Assembly (NCBI RefSeq): GCF_001687365.1
Contig: NZ_LGLV01000008.1
Span: forward strand, 248,001-312,000
Direction of reading: 5' to 3'
Origin: Pararhizobium polonicum
GTDB lineage: Bacteria; Pseudomonadota; Alphaproteobacteria; Rhizobiales; Rhizobiaceae
DNA length: 64,000 bases
This document shows positions 1-10,653 of this stretch, one piece after another. Both the position numbers and the translations under genes were made by a program. The notes under the pieces were generated by a model. The model searched no databases. It was given only the letters and a program-made list of their open reading frames with translations, and was not told the DNA's origin. The stretch's first letter is position 1, and the number at the start of each line of letters is the position of its first letter.

Positions 1-84
1 GTATGCCGTATATTTATGAACTGGCGTTTGAGTGACAGTGCCAAGGTTCAACCATCCAGCCGCATGATGCGGGGAGGAAATGAT

Positions 85-1482
85 ATGACGGTTCACGGTC
101 TTTCGTCGCCCTTCAGTCCCCACGGCGACCAACCCTTGCAGATCGCCATCGTCGGCCGTGGCTTTTCCGGGTTGATGATGGCCATCGCCCTTCTGAAATC
201 GGTCAGTCAGCCATTCCGGCTGCGCATGTTCGACCCGCGGCCGATCGTCAGTGGCGGCCAGGCTTTGGCAACGGCGCGCGCGACCGAAATCCTCAACAGC
301 CGCGCCCGCGACCTGTCCGTCTCGACCGGCGAGCCGAAGGATTTTACCCGCTGGCTGCAGGCCAATGCTCCCTTCCGCGAGGCGGTATCGGCTGCTATCC
401 CGGGTTTCGGCCAGATTTTCGTCCCGAAGGCGACGTTCAGCGACTACGTCTATCAGCGCTTTTCCGAAGCGCTCGCCCAGCGCACGGACGTCAGCGTGCA
501 GATGTCCAACGAAGGCATCACCGGTATCCGCCGCCATGACAATGGCCTGTTCACGCTTGGATTGGCGGATGGCAGCGAAGCGACCTACGACACGGTCGTG
601 CTGGCCACCGGCTACGGGTTGAAAGCACCGTTGGAGACGGCAGCGCAAGGTCTGGAAGCGGCGTTGCAGGAACGCGGGGATGCACCGAGACATGTCGTCG
701 TCATGGGCAACGGGTTGCGTGCCGTTGATCAGGTTCTTCAATTGCGCGACGGGGGTTTCACCGGACGCATCACGATCCTCTCGCGCCGCGGGTTCCTGCC
801 GCAACCGCATACGCGCATGCCGGCAGATGCGGTTTTTCCGTCCCAGCCGATGCCGTCGCAGCTTCGCAATATCGTCCGTTTCGTTCGCAAGGCCTGCGCG
901 GAGGCGGAAGAAAACGGCTGGAGCTGGCAGGCCGCCATGAACGGCCTGCGCAAACGCGCCCGCACGCTTTGGGCATCTTTGCCGCCGAGCGAAAAGCGGC
1001 AGTTCAATCGGCATCTGAGAGCCATCTATGACAGCCATCGCAACCGGCTGCCGGCGGACGTTCATGCAAGGCTTGAACGCGAGCTGGCCGGTGGCATGAC
1101 CGAGATGAGGCGGGGCACCACGCTCAAGCGCCTGCCGGATGGGCTTTTCGTGCGCTGGGCGGGTCAAACGGCCGGGGAGCATTTTGCTGTCGATGAGGTT
1201 ATTGACTGCCGATGCCTGTCGCCGGACCTGAAGGATCCGGTGGTTACGGATCTTCTGTCCGCCGGTCTTGCGACCACCGACGAGCTTGATCTCGGTCTGG
1301 CTGTCAATCCGGCCGGCGAGCTTCTGACCCAGAGGGGGCGGCCGGTCGCCCTGTTTGCCATTGGTCCCCTCGGTCTCGGTTCGCTTCCCGATATCGACCT
1401 CGTCCCCGAGATCGTCACGCAGACCTATGCCGCCGCAGCACTGATCGATGCGAGAGCCCGGCCGCAACTGCAGGCGGGCTAA
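85..1482 (+). CDS. FAD/NAD(P)-binding protein (NAD_binding_9-like)
   Basis: The protein has about 465 residues. Near the N-terminus it carries a dinucleotide-binding motif, IAIVGRGFSGL, and a second glycine-rich segment, VVLATGYG, closes the FAD half. This resembles the FAD-NAD(P)-binding family PF13454 (HpyO-like flavoproteins). An open frame extends upstream to position 16, but the ATG at 85 is chosen because GGGGAGGA sits a few bases before it and conserved sequence begins shortly after. It lies about 240 bp upstream of ssuD in the same direction, so a role in sulfur-compound oxidation is possible. That is inference from position only; the substrate is unknown. Confidence 0.75.
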   Translation: MTVHGLSSPFSPHGDQPLQIAIVGRGFSGLMMAIALLKSVSQPFRLRMFDPRPIVSGGQALATARATEILNSRARDLSVSTGEPKDFTRWLQANAPFREAVSAAIPGFGQIFVPKATFSDYVYQRFSEALAQRTDVSVQMSNEGITGIRRHDNGLFTLGLADGSEATYDTVVLATGYGLKAPLETAAQGLEAALQERGDAPRHVVVMGNGLRAVDQVLQLRDGGFTGRITILSRRGFLPQPHTRMPADAVFPSQPMPSQLRNIVRFVRKACAEAEENGWSWQAAMNGLRKRARTLWASLPPSEKRQFNRHLRAIYDSHRNRLPADVHARLERELAGGMTEMRRGTTLKRLPDGLFVRWAGQTAGEHFAVDEVIDCRCLSPDLKDPVVTDLLSAGLATTDELDLGLAVNPAGELLTQRGRPVALFAIGPLGLGSLPDIDLVPEIVTQTYAAAALIDARARPQLQAG

Positions 1483-1726
1483 CCAGAGGTCCACGGAATC
1501 GCCTCCAGATTGCGGCCTCGAAGCCGCCATCGCTCCCGCTGTTTCCACAGCTGAAACGCAGGCTGGCTGCTTTGCGGGCGTAACGCCTCAAGAAGGCATG
1601 CAATGCGAACGGATTTTCCGTAGCCGATAAAATTTATAGATATAATTATTTTGCAGTCGCGGCCATTCCCGGAAAAACTACAGGGTAAAGCCATTCTGTA
1701 TTCGCACACGCTGGAGACTATCGTAC

Positions 1727-2896
1727 ATGAGCACCGTTCCGGAAAAGATCGACGTTCTCTGGTTCCTGCCGACCCATGGGGACAGCCGCTATCTCGGCAC
1801 ATCGATCGGCGGCCGCAATGTCGACCTCAATTATCTGAAGCAGGTTGCCCAGGCGGCCGATACGCTCGGCTATTACGGGGTGCTGATCCCGACGGGGCGC
1901 AGCTGTGAAGACAGCTGGATCGTCGCGTCTGCGCTGGCGCCGCTCACCGAAAAACTGCGCTATCTGGTCGCCGTTCGCCCCGGCCTGCTCAGCCCGACGC
2001 TGGCTGCCCGCATGACCGCGACACTCGACCGGATTTCCAACGGCCGTCTCCTCATCAACGTCGTTACCGGCGGTGACCCGATCGAGAACAAGGGCGATGG
2101 CATTCACTCTTCCCACGAGGAGCGCTACGAGGTCACCGAGGAATTCCTCAATATCTACAAGGCGGTTCTGCGCGGCGAAGACGTGACCGTCAAAACCAAG
2201 CATTTCGACATCGAGGACGCGAAACTTCTGTTCAAGCCGTTCCAGGATCCGCATCCGCCGCTCTATTTTGGCGGCTCGTCCGGTATCGGCCAGCAGGTCG
2301 CCGCCCGCACGATCGACAAATATCTGACCTGGGGCGAGCCGCCCGAGGATGTCGAGAAGAAGGTTGCCGAGGTGAAGGCCCTGGCAGCGGCGGAAGGCCG
2401 CGAGGTCACCTTCGGCATTCGTCTCCACGTCATCGTCCGTGAAACGGCCAAGGAGGCCTGGACCGCGGCTGACGAATTGATCAAATATGTCGACGAAGAC
2501 ACGATCGCGGCGGCCCAGAAGGTTTTCTCGCGGATGGATTCCGTCGGCCAGAGCCGGATGAGCAAGCTGCATGGCGGCCGCAAGGACAAGCTGGAAATCA
2601 GCCCGAACCTGTGGGCCGGCGTCGGCCTCGTTCGTGGCGGCGCGGGCACCGCGCTTGTCGGCGACCCCGATCAGGTCAAGGCCCGCATCGACGAATACCG
2701 GCAGATCGGCATCGATACCTTCATCTTCTCCGGTTATCCGCATCTGGAAGAAGCCTACCGTTTCGGCGAACTCGTGTTGCCGAACCTGCCGCTGAACCAC
2801 CCGGTCAAGGCCCATACGGCCAGTGCCAACACCGGCCCCTTCGGCGAAACCATTGCCGGCGATCATCGGCCGAAGCTCAAGGTTTCCCAGTCCTGA
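1727..2896 (+). CDS. ssuD: FMNH2-dependent alkanesulfonate monooxygenase
   Basis: The enzyme cleaves alkanesulfonates to aldehyde and sulfite, using reduced flavin from a partner reductase, so that cells can use organosulfonates as a sulfur source. At 389 residues it has the normal family length. It shows the bacterial luciferase-like (TIM barrel) fold signatures of Ssu[14 protein letters not shown] at the N-terminus, [24 protein letters not shown], and the late segment [20 protein letters not shown] precedes the ATG by 10 nt. No SsuA, SsuB, SsuC or flavin reductase gene is adjacent, so the rest of the system must be elsewhere or on the unseen left side. A strong terminator follows. Confidence 0.93.
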   Translation: MSTVPEKIDVLWFLPTHGDSRYLGTSIGGRNVDLNYLKQVAQAADTLGYYGVLIPTGRSCEDSWIVASALAPLTEKLRYLVAVRPGLLSPTLAARMTATLDRISNGRLLINVVTGGDPIENKGDGIHSSHEERYEVTEEFLNIYKAVLRGEDVTVKTKHFDIEDAKLLFKPFQDPHPPLYFGGSSGIGQQVAARTIDKYLTWGEPPEDVEKKVAEVKALAAAEGREVTFGIRLHVIVRETAKEAWTAADELIKYVDEDTIAAAQKVFSRMDSVGQSRMSKLHGGRKDKLEISPNLWAGVGLVRGGAGTALVGDPDQVKARIDEYRQIGIDTFIFSGYPHLEEAYRFGELVLPNLPLNHPVKAHTASANTGPFGETIAGDHRPKLKVSQS

Positions 2897-2905
2897 CGCG
2901 AACAA

Positions 2906-2961
2906 AACGCCAGGCCGCCGATTGTCTCCTTTTGGAAGAAAATCGGCAGCCTGGCGTTTTT
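2906..2961 (+). terminator. Rho-independent terminator after ssuD
   Basis: Two 18-nt arms (2906-2923 and 2941-2958) are reverse complements at 17 of 18 positions. They are separated by 17 nt, and the second arm runs straight into a T tract. This is seen directly and is one of the clearest intrinsic terminators in the window. It isolates ssuD from the alpha-2-macroglobulin gene. Confidence 0.9.
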
Positions 2962-3112
2962 ATCTCTGACGCTGCGATTAAACCGTAACGTTCAGCCGTT
3001 AACCAGGGCAGTGGTCACAGAGCGTCCGCTGCCCGTGTTCGGTTGACAAACTCCAGGCAAGCCTAAAGAGTAAAACCGGTCAAAACGGCAGCGTTGGGGA
3101 GGACTTTTGTCT

Positions 3113-6100
3113 ATGCGCGCGTTTATCCGGATTTCAGCGATCATTCTCGGTGCCCTTGTCTTTTCGCCAGCGGTCCATGCTGCGGAAACAGGCAGGCATG
3201 TCGTCACGACACAGGACGGCGACTATTTCGGCTTCGATTTGCGGACGGAACAGAACGTCTCGCTCGCCGATTGCGAGAAGGTCTGCATCGGCGATTCCGC
3301 CTGCCGCGCCTTCACCTACAATCCCAAGGTGAAATGGTGCTTTCTCAAATCCGACTATAACAAACTGAACACGTTCAGCGGGGCCGTCGCCGGCAAGATC
3401 GTCGAGGCCAGCGCATCGAACGAGCCGGATATCGGCGCACCGCCGGCGCTGCCTTTCGTGACGGAACAGCTCGTTGCGGATGCCCGCACCGCCAGGAACA
3501 ATCTGGAATTGACCAGCGACCAGGAAGGGCAGGGGATCAATGGCCTTCTCGCCACCGCCCATCGCGAACTCGCAGCCGGCAATATCGCACCGGCGCTGAA
3601 AGCTTTCCAGGGTGCCTTGTCGATCACACCGGATGACGGTGCCCTGTGGATCGAAGCCGCCCGGGCTGCCAACCGGGTCTACGGCAATACCGATTTCGCC
3701 ACGCAGGCAGCGCTTGCCGCGCTCAACGGTTACCAGCTGACCCGCACCATGCAGTCACGCGCCGATGCGCTGGCCGTTCTGGCGACGGCGCTTAAAAATG
3801 CCGAAAATTTCCGCCCCGCATTGAGCGCTTACAAGGCCAGCCTCGAACTGGTCGAAGCAAAGAGCGTTCGCGCGGATTATACCGACCTGAGGACGCGCCA
3901 GGGCTTCCGCGTCACCGAACACAAGATCGATTCCGACAGTGCCACGCCACGGGTTTGCGTTCAGTTTTCCGAGCCGCTGGTCAAGGCCGGCGTCGATTAT
4001 ACCCCGTTCGTCATGCTCGATGGCGCCACGCCCAAGGCGCTTGAGGCCAAGGGTAGCGAGATCTGCGTCGAGGGCCTGAGCCATGGCCAGCGCTACAAGC
4101 TGGCTTTCCGTTCGGGTCTGCCTTCTTCTGTCGATGAGCCGCTGGAAACCAACGTCAATCTCGATATCTATATCCCGGATCGCGCGGCGATGGTCCGCTT
4201 TACCGGCGACAGCTTCGTGCTGCCGGGAACGGCGCGGCGCGGCATTCCGATCGTCTCGGTCAATACCGCCAGCGCCAACCTGAAGCTCTACCGCATCGGC
4301 GATCGCAATATCGCTTCGCTGCTGACGACCTCGCAGTTCCTGACGCAGCTTGATGGTTACAGCGCCCAGCGCATTCAGGATGAAAACGGCGAAATGGTCT
4401 GGCAGGGATCGATCGATATTGCCACCGACCTCAACAAGGAAGTGGTGACCAGCTTTCCCGTCGATGAGGCATTGCCGCAGCGCAAGCCCGGCGTCTATGT
4501 GCTGACCGCCGTTTCGGCGACGGGGGCAAGCAACGAGTGGGACAGCCAGGCGACGCAATGGTTCGTCATCTCGGATATCGGCCTGTCCACCTATTCCGGC
4601 ACGGACGGGCTGTCGGTCTTTGCCCGCTCGCTCGCCAGTGCCAAGCAACTCGCCGGCATCGAGCTGACGCTGCTTGCCAAGAACAATGAAGTGCTGGGGA
4701 CCGGGACCACCGATGCCGATGGCCGCGTGACGTTTGACGCCGGCCTGCTGCGCGGCACCGCCGCGATGGCACCCGCTGTCATCACTGCAAAGAGCAGCGC
4801 CGACGATTTCGTTTTCCTCGACCTTACCCGCGCCGGGTTCGACCTTTCGGACCGCGGCGTCACCGGACGTGCTGCGCCGGGCGCCATCGATGTGCTGACC
4901 TGGACCGAGCGCGGCATCTACCGCGCCGGCGAAACCGTGCACGTCTCGGCCCTTGCCCGCGACAGCGCCTCGGTTGCGATCGAGAAACTGCCGCTGACCT
5001 TCATCTTCATGCGTCCCGACGGGGTCGAAGACCGCCGCGTCGTCAGCGACGGCGGGCTGGCCGGCGGTTATGCACTGGATCTCCCCTTGCAGCCCAATGC
5101 CATGCGCGGCACATGGACCGTGCAGATCTTCACCGATCCCAAGGGCACGGCGATCAGCGAGAAGCAATTCCAGGTCGATGACTTCGTACCCGACCGGGTC
5201 GAGTTCGATATGGCGAGCACGGTCAAACAGATCGAGATCGGCAAGCCGACACCTGTTACCATCGATGGCCGCTTCCTCTATGGAGCACCAGCCGCCGGGC
5301 TGGAGCTCGAAGGCGAAGTGGGCCTGAAGCCGACGCGCGAAAGCGCTGACTTCAAGGGATATTTCTTCGGTCTCGCCGACGAGGAAGCAACGGAAGACAG
5401 CCGTACACCGCTGGAAGGGCTGGAGCCGCTTGATGAGGACGGCAAGGCGGCGTTCGACGTCGATCTGACGGAAACACCGTCGACCACGCAACTGCTCAAC
5501 GCCAACATCACCGTGCGCGTCCAGGAGGCTGGTGGCCGGGCCGTCGAACGGTCGCTCGTGCTGCCGGTCAAGCCGGAAGGCGCGATGATCGGCATCAAGC
5601 CGGAGTTTTCCGGCGACCTTGCGGAAAATGCGGTCGGCAAATTCCATGTCATCGCCATCGACCAGAACGGCGAAAAGCAAGCCAAGTCCGGCCTGACCTG
5701 GAAGCTTTTGCGCGTCGAGCAGGACTATCAATGGTACCGCGACGGCACCGCATGGAAATACGAGCCGGTGATTTCGACCAAGCAGGTCTCCACCGGCACG
5801 CTTGACGTCACCAAGGACGGCGGCGAGATTTCCCTGTCGGCCGGCTGGGGCCGCTACCGGCTTGAGGTCGAGACGGCCGATATCGATGGACCGTCATCCA
5901 GTGTCGAATTCGATTCCGGCTGGTATGTCACAACCACCTCGACGGAAACGCCGGATGGTCTGGAAATTGCGCTCGACAAGCAGAACTATGCGATCGGCGA
6001 TACCGCCAAGCTGCGCGTCTCGCCGCGTTTTGCCGGTGAAGTTCTGGTGACGATCGGCTCGGAAAAACTGATCGGAACGAAAACCGCGACCATTCCTGCC

Positions 6101-8569
6101 GAAGGCGGCGAGGTCGATATTCCGATCACTGCCGATTTTGGCGGCGGTGCCTATGTCACGGCAACACTCTATCGTCCGGGCGATGCACAGGAAAGCCGCA
6201 TGCCGATGCGCGCCATCGGCATCAAGTGGCTGGCCGTCGATCCGGCCGAACGCAAACTGGCGGTCAAGCTCGACCTGCCGGAAAAGACGTTGCCGCGCCA
6301 GACTTTGAACATTCCGGTTGAGGTCACCGGGGCAGGGATTGGCGAAGAAGCCTATGTCACGGTCGCTGCCGTCGATGTCGGCATCCTCAACCTGACCCGC
6401 TACGAAGTGCCTAATCCGGACGGCTGGTATTTCGGCCAGCGCCAGCTCGGCCTTGAAATCCGCGACCTCTACGGCCGCCTGATCGACGGTTCTCTCGGCG
6501 CGACGGGACGCCTGCGCACCGGCGGCGACGGCGGCCAGATGCCGCTTCAGGGCAATCCGCCGACCGAAAAGCTGGTGGCGTTCTTCTCCGGTCCGGTCCA
6601 ACTCGATGCCGGCGGCAAGGCGATCGTCAGCTTCGATATCCCGCAGTTCAACGGCACGGCCCGCGTCATGGCGGTCGCCTGGTCGAAAACCGGCGTCGGC
6701 CATGCCAGTGCCGATGTCATCATCCGCGATCCGGTCGTGGTGACGGCAAGCCTGCCGCAATTCCTAGCGCCGGGAGACAAGGCCGAACTGCGGCTGGATA
6801 TCGCCAATACCGATGGCCCTGCCGGAGATCTCAATCTCAAGGTCACCAGCAGCTCCGCCGTCGTGATCGATGCGGCTGAGGCCGAGCAGACGTTCAGTGT
6901 CAAGCCGGGCGGCAAGTTCGACCTCACCCTGCCGCTGTCCGGCGTTCATCCGGGCGATGGCGCCATCTCCATCGAGCTTTCGAGCGCCGATGGTGGCCTG
7001 TCGCTGCAGCAATCCGTTTCCGTTCCGGTGCGCCCCGCCGCCCTGCCGGTGACGACCCGTCACCCGATCACCATCCAGCCGAATGCCAGCCTGAAGGTGG
7101 ACGGCGAATTGCTGGCGGAAAGCATGCTGCAGGGATCGGCAGTCAGCATCAGCGTGACACGCTCCGCCGCCTTCGACATTCCGGCCCTTCTGACCTCGCT
7201 CGACCGCTACCCCTATGGCTGCGCCGAGCAGACGACCAGCCGGGCACTGCCGCTGCTCTATCTCAGCGAACTCTCCAAGCAATCCGGCCTGCCGGAGGAT
7301 GGCGACGTCCAGAAGCGGGTGCAGGAAGCGATCTACCGCGTGCTATCCTACCAGTCGTCGACAGGCAGCTTCGGTCTCTGGAGCCCCGGCTCCGGCGATC
7401 TGTGGCTCGACGCCTATGTCACGGACTTCCTGACCCGGGCCCGCGAACAGAAGTACCAGGTGCCCGATCAGGCCATGGTGCAGGCGCTCGACAACCTGCA
7501 GAATGCGCTGAGCTACGACATCGACATGAAGAGCCAGGGCAACGAAATCGCCTATGCGCTTTATGTGCTTGCCCGTAATCGCAAGGCGGCGATCAGCGAT
7601 CTGCGCTACTACGCCGACACCAAGCTGCCGGAGTTCCCGACGCCCCTGTCGAAGGGACATCTGGCCGCGGCTCTCGCCCTTTACGGCGATGCGCAGCGTT
7701 CCCAGAGCATTTTCGAGGATGCGCTGCAGATGTCGACAGCAGCGACCGGCACGAGCCTTGACCGCTCCGACTACGGATCGGCCCTGCGCGACGACGCTGC
7801 CGTGCTGACGCTGGCGGCCGAAAGCCGTCCGGTCCCGACGATCATTCCGCAGCTTGCCAAGATCGTTGCCCGCGAATGGGAGAAACAATCCTACACAAGC
7901 ACGCAGGAACAGATGTGGACGCTGCTTGCTGCCCGCGCCATCCAAAGCGGAGATCAGGATTTGAAGCTCGACATCAACGGCACGGCGCGCAGCGGCGGTT
8001 ATGCGGCACGTCTCACCGGTGATGAAATTCTCGATCAGCCGGTGACGATCGCCAACCGGTCGGCCGAGCCGGTGGCCGCCGTGGTGACCACCGTCGCCGC
8101 GCCTGCCTTCCCGCTGCCGGCCGGCGGCAACGGCTTCACGATCGAGCGCACTTACTACACGCTCGACGGTGAGCAGGCCAATGTCACAGAGGCCAAGCAG
8201 AACGAGCGCTACGTGGTCGTCATCAACGCGACGGAGAGCAACAGCTGGCCGTCGCGCGTGCTGATCACCGACCTTCTGCCGGCTGGTTTCGAGATCGACA
8301 ATCCGAGCCTGGTCGATAGCGCCAAGCTGTCGAATTTCGAATGGATCGGCGAAGTCGAGGCGGCGCATACGGAGTTCCGCAGCGACCGTTTCGTCGCCGC
8401 CTTCGATCGGTCGGCCGGCGATAATCGCACCATCACGGTTGCCTATGTCGTGCGTGCCGTCACCCCGGGCACCTATGATCATCCGGCGGCAAACGTCGAG
8501 GACATGTACCGGCCGCAATTCTCCGCGCGCAGCGCGACAGGACGCATGGAGGTTCAGGCGGTCGAATAA
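3113..8569 (+). CDS. Bacterial alpha-2-macroglobulin with N-terminal PAN/Apple domain
   Basis: This is a very large (about 1818 aa) periplasmic protease-trapping protein of the YfhM type. A signal peptide ends near the VHAAE site. Residues about 25-100 form a cysteine-rich PAN/Apple domain (DCEKVCIGDSACRAFTYN). After a helical linker come the macroglobulin domains, including the MG2-like stretch GIYRAGETVHVSALARD. The thioester motif PYGCAEQ is intact, with Cys near residue 1370 and Gln three residues later. The family uses that bond to link covalently to attacking proteases. An in-frame TTG at 3107 exists, but the ATG at 3113 is better spaced (9 nt) from GGGGAGGA. Its stop overlaps the pbpC start by 1 nt, the usual A2M-PBP1C pairing for envelope defence and repair. 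Confidence 0.93.
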   Translation: MRAFIRISAIILGALVFSPAVHAAETGRHVVTTQDGDYFGFDLRTEQNVSLADCEKVCIGDSACRAFTYNPKVKWCFLKSDYNKLNTFSGAVAGKIVEASASNEPDIGAPPALPFVTEQLVADARTARNNLELTSDQEGQGINGLLATAHRELAAGNIAPALKAFQGALSITPDDGALWIEAARAANRVYGNTDFATQAALAALNGYQLTRTMQSRADALAVLATALKNAENFRPALSAYKASLELVEAKSVRADYTDLRTRQGFRVTEHKIDSDSATPRVCVQFSEPLVKAGVDYTPFVMLDGATPKALEAKGSEICVEGLSHGQRYKLAFRSGLPSSVDEPLETNVNLDIYIPDRAAMVRFTGDSFVLPGTARRGIPIVSVNTASANLKLYRIGDRNIASLLTTSQFLTQLDGYSAQRIQDENGEMVWQGSIDIATDLNKEVVTSFPVDEALPQRKPGVYVLTAVSATGASNEWDSQATQWFVISDIGLSTYSGTDGLSVFARSLASAKQLAGIELTLLAKNNEVLGTGTTDADGRVTFDAGLLRGTAAMAPAVITAKSSADDFVFLDLTRAGFDLSDRGVTGRAAPGAIDVLTWTERGIYRAGETVHVSALARDSASVAIEKLPLTFIFMRPDGVEDRRVVSDGGLAGGYALDLPLQPNAMRGTWTVQIFTDPKGTAISEKQFQVDDFVPDRVEFDMASTVKQIEIGKPTPVTIDGRFLYGAPAAGLELEGEVGLKPTRESADFKGYFFGLADEEATEDSRTPLEGLEPLDEDGKAAFDVDLTETPSTTQLLNANITVRVQEAGGRAVERSLVLPVKPEGAMIGIKPEFSGDLAENAVGKFHVIAIDQNGEKQAKSGLTWKLLRVEQDYQWYRDGTAWKYEPVISTKQVSTGTLDVTKDGGEISLSAGWGRYRLEVETADIDGPSSSVEFDSGWYVTTTSTETPDGLEIALDKQNYAIGDTAKLRVSPRFAGEVLVTIGSEKLIGTKTATIPAEGGEVDIPITADFGGGAYVTATLYRPGDAQESRMPMRAIGIKWLAVDPAERKLAVKLDLPEKTLPRQTLNIPVEVTGAGIGEEAYVTVAAVDVGILNLTRYEVPNPDGWYFGQRQLGLEIRDLYGRLIDGSLGATGRLRTGGDGGQMPLQGNPPTEKLVAFFSGPVQLDAGGKAIVSFDIPQFNGTARVMAVAWSKTGVGHASADVIIRDPVVVTASLPQFLAPGDKAELRLDIANTDGPAGDLNLKVTSSSAVVIDAAEAEQTFSVKPGGKFDLTLPLSGVHPGDGAISIELSSADGGLSLQQSVSVPVRPAALPVTTRHPITIQPNASLKVDGELLAESMLQGSAVSISVTRSAAFDIPALLTSLDRYPYGCAEQTTSRALPLLYLSELSKQSGLPEDGDVQKRVQEAIYRVLSYQSSTGSFGLWSPGSGDLWLDAYVTDFLTRAREQKYQVPDQAMVQALDNLQNALSYDIDMKSQGNEIAYALYVLARNRKAAISDLRYYADTKLPEFPTPLSKGHLAAALALYGDAQRSQSIFEDALQMSTAATGTSLDRSDYGSALRDDAAVLTLAAESRPVPTIIPQLAKIVAREWEKQSYTSTQEQMWTLLAARAIQSGDQDLKLDINGTARSGGYAARLTGDEILDQPVTIANRSAEPVAAVVTTVAAPAFPLPAGGNGFTIERTYYTLDGEQANVTEAKQNERYVVVINATESNSWPSRVLITDLLPAGFEIDNPSLVDSAKLSNFEWIGEVEAAHTEFRSDRFVAAFDRSAGDNRTITVAYVVRAVTPGTYDHPAANVEDMYRPQFSARSATGRMEVQAVE

Positions 8570-10653
8570 TGTCTCTCTGGTGGAAACTCTGCGCCGCATT
8601 GCTGGGTTCCGCGCTTTTGTGCGTGGCAGCGATCTTTGGACTTGAGGCGGCCGACCGGGCGTACCCGCCGCCGCTGGATGCGGCGCGCACCGTATCGACT
8701 GAGGTTCTGGATGCCGACGGACAGTTGCTGCGCGCCTTCGCGACGCCGGAAGGCCGCTGGCGGCTGAAGACCACGGCTGGGGATGTCGACCCGCAATTCG
8801 TCCGCATGCTGATTGCCTATGAGGACCAGCGTTTCTGGGAGCACAAGGGTGTCGATCCCTGGGCCCTGATGCGTGCGGCCTGGCAGTTTGCCACCCACGG
8901 GCGGATCGTCTCCGGTGCTTCCACGCTGTCGATGCAGGTGGCACGCTTGATCGAGCCGCGCGAAGGCCGCTCCTTTATGGCCAAATTCCGCCAGCTCGCG
9001 CGCGCCATTCAGATCGAGCGCCGCCTGAGCAAGGCTGAAATCCTTGATCTCTATCTGACCCACGCGCCCTATGGCGGCAACCTTGAAGGCATCCGTGCGG
9101 CCAGCCTTGCCTATTTCGGCAAGGAGCCCCGGCGCCTGAGCGTTGCGGAGGCGGCCCTGCTCGTGGCGCTGCCGCAACTGCCGGAGAAACGGCGGCCTGA
9201 TCGTCACCTGAAAACGGCGGAGATTGCGCGCCAGCGTGTGCTTGAGCGCATGGCCGTTGCCGCCGTGATCGGGGAAGGGGAGGCGGAACGGGCCGCTTCC
9301 TTTGCTGTTCCCAATCGCCGCTTGCAATTGCCGGCCTTCGCGGCCCATGTCGCAGAAGCAGCGCTGAGAAAGGAGCCGACGGTTGCCCGCTATCAGACGA
9401 CGCTGCGACGCTCCATTCAGGCGGGTCTCGAAACGGTCGCGAAGGCCGCCGCCGCACGGCTTGGGGCCAAAGTGTCGATCGCCATGGTGATGGCCGATGC
9501 ACGCACCGGCGAGATTGTCGGCGAGCTCGGCTCCGCTGATTATTTCGATGCCAGCCGCTCCGGCTGGATCGACATGACCCGTATCTCACGCTCGCCGGGA
9601 TCGACACTGAAGCCCTTCATCTATGGCCTTGCCTTCGAGGAAGGGCTGGTGTCGCAGGAAACCATCATCGAGGACCGGCCGGCGGATTTCTTCGGCTATC
9701 GTCCGCGCAATTTCGACATGACCTATCAGGGCGATGTCAGCATCCGGCAGGCGCTGCAACTGTCACTCAACGTTCCCGCCGTCCGGCTGCTTGATTCCGT
9801 TGGCCCAAGCCGCCTGATGATGCGCTTTCGCCGCGCCGAGGTCAGGCCGATCCTGCCGCAGAACGAGGCGCCCGGCCTGGCGATCGGTCTCGGCGGGCTG
9901 GGGATCAACCTGAAAGACCTCGTGCAGCTTTATGCAGCGCTTGCCAATCGCGGCAAGCCGGTCAAGCTGGGCGATGGCATCCAGGGGCAACCGGGTGCGA
10001 TCGAAGGCGAGCCGCTTCTTGATCCGGTCGCCACATGGCAGATCGCAGACATCCTCTCCGGCGTCCTGCCACCGGCGGGCGCCGTTCAGCGCGGCATCGC
10101 CTACAAGACCGGAACGAGCTACGGTTACCGCGATGCCTGGTCTGTCGGGTTCGATGGCCGCTATGTGCTCGGCGTCTGGGTCGGCCGCCCGGACAACGGT
10201 GCGGTGCCGGGCCTGACCGGCTATGGAACGGCCGCGCCGATCCTGTTCGAGGGCTTTGCCAAATCCGGCATCGCCATGACGCCATTGCCGCGGGCGCCAG
10301 CCGGTGCTGTGCGCATTGCCCAGTCGCAATTGCCGATCAGCCAACGCCGCTTTTCGCTGACCTCCACCGGGCTGGTTTCCGCGACGGTCCGCGAGGCAGC
10401 CCCGCAAATCGTCTATCCTCCCGAAGGCGCCCGTGTGGAGCTGGGCGTCGATACCGTCGGCACGCCCATGCCGCTTGTCCTGAAGCTACAAGGGGGGCGC
10501 GCTCCTTTCCGCTGGCTCGCCAATGGAAAACCGCTGGCGGAAACATCCCGGCGGCGTGTCAATCAATGGGTCCCAGACGGCGCCGGCTATTCCACCCTGA
10601 CGGTCATCGATGCTGCTGGCCGGGCTGCGAGCGTGCGGGTTTTTCTGAACTGA
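8569..10653 (+). CDS. pbpC: Penicillin-binding protein 1C
   Basis: This bifunctional peptidoglycan synthase of 694 residues has one N-terminal membrane segment. The GT51 transglycosylase domain has its catalytic motif EDQRFWEHKGVDP at residues 85-97. The transpeptidase domain carries SxxK as STLK near residue 345, an SLN motif and KTGTS near residue 513. A C-terminal BiPBP_C-like domain follows (segments VYPPEGARVEL and RAPFRWLANGKPL). In the family, PbpC is the standard partner of periplasmic alpha-2-macroglobulin, and here the two genes overlap as TAATG, implying translational coupling. All catalytic motifs appear intact. Confidence 0.95.
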   Translation: MSLWWKLCAALLGSALLCVAAIFGLEAADRAYPPPLDAARTVSTEVLDADGQLLRAFATPEGRWRLKTTAGDVDPQFVRMLIAYEDQRFWEHKGVDPWALMRAAWQFATHGRIVSGASTLSMQVARLIEPREGRSFMAKFRQLARAIQIERRLSKAEILDLYLTHAPYGGNLEGIRAASLAYFGKEPRRLSVAEAALLVALPQLPEKRRPDRHLKTAEIARQRVLERMAVAAVIGEGEAERAASFAVPNRRLQLPAFAAHVAEAALRKEPTVARYQTTLRRSIQAGLETVAKAAAARLGAKVSIAMVMADARTGEIVGELGSADYFDASRSGWIDMTRISRSPGSTLKPFIYGLAFEEGLVSQETIIEDRPADFFGYRPRNFDMTYQGDVSIRQALQLSLNVPAVRLLDSVGPSRLMMRFRRAEVRPILPQNEAPGLAIGLGGLGINLKDLVQLYAALANRGKPVKLGDGIQGQPGAIEGEPLLDPVATWQIADILSGVLPPAGAVQRGIAYKTGTSYGYRDAWSVGFDGRYVLGVWVGRPDNGAVPGLTGYGTAAPILFEGFAKSGIAMTPLPRAPAGAVRIAQSQLPISQRRFSLTSTGLVSATVREAAPQIVYPPEGARVELGVDTVGTPMPLVLKLQGGRAPFRWLANGKPLAETSRRRVNQWVPDGAGYSTLTVIDAAGRAASVRVFLN

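Noticed and set aside
1618..1650. TATAAT within an AT-rich patch upstream of ssuD
   Set aside because: No -35 hexamer lies at a proper distance; it may be chance in the AT-rich patch.
3043..3071. TTGACA upstream of the alpha-2-macroglobulin gene as a promoter
   Set aside because: The -35 is perfect, but the only -10-like hexamer has 3 of 6 matches at 15-nt spacing, so I did not list it.
3755..5731. Long minus-strand open frame (658 codons) inside the alpha-2-macroglobulin gene
   Set aside because: It is antisense to a strongly supported gene. The translation is rich in Arg, Gly and Asp without motifs, as expected for a GC-rich shadow frame.
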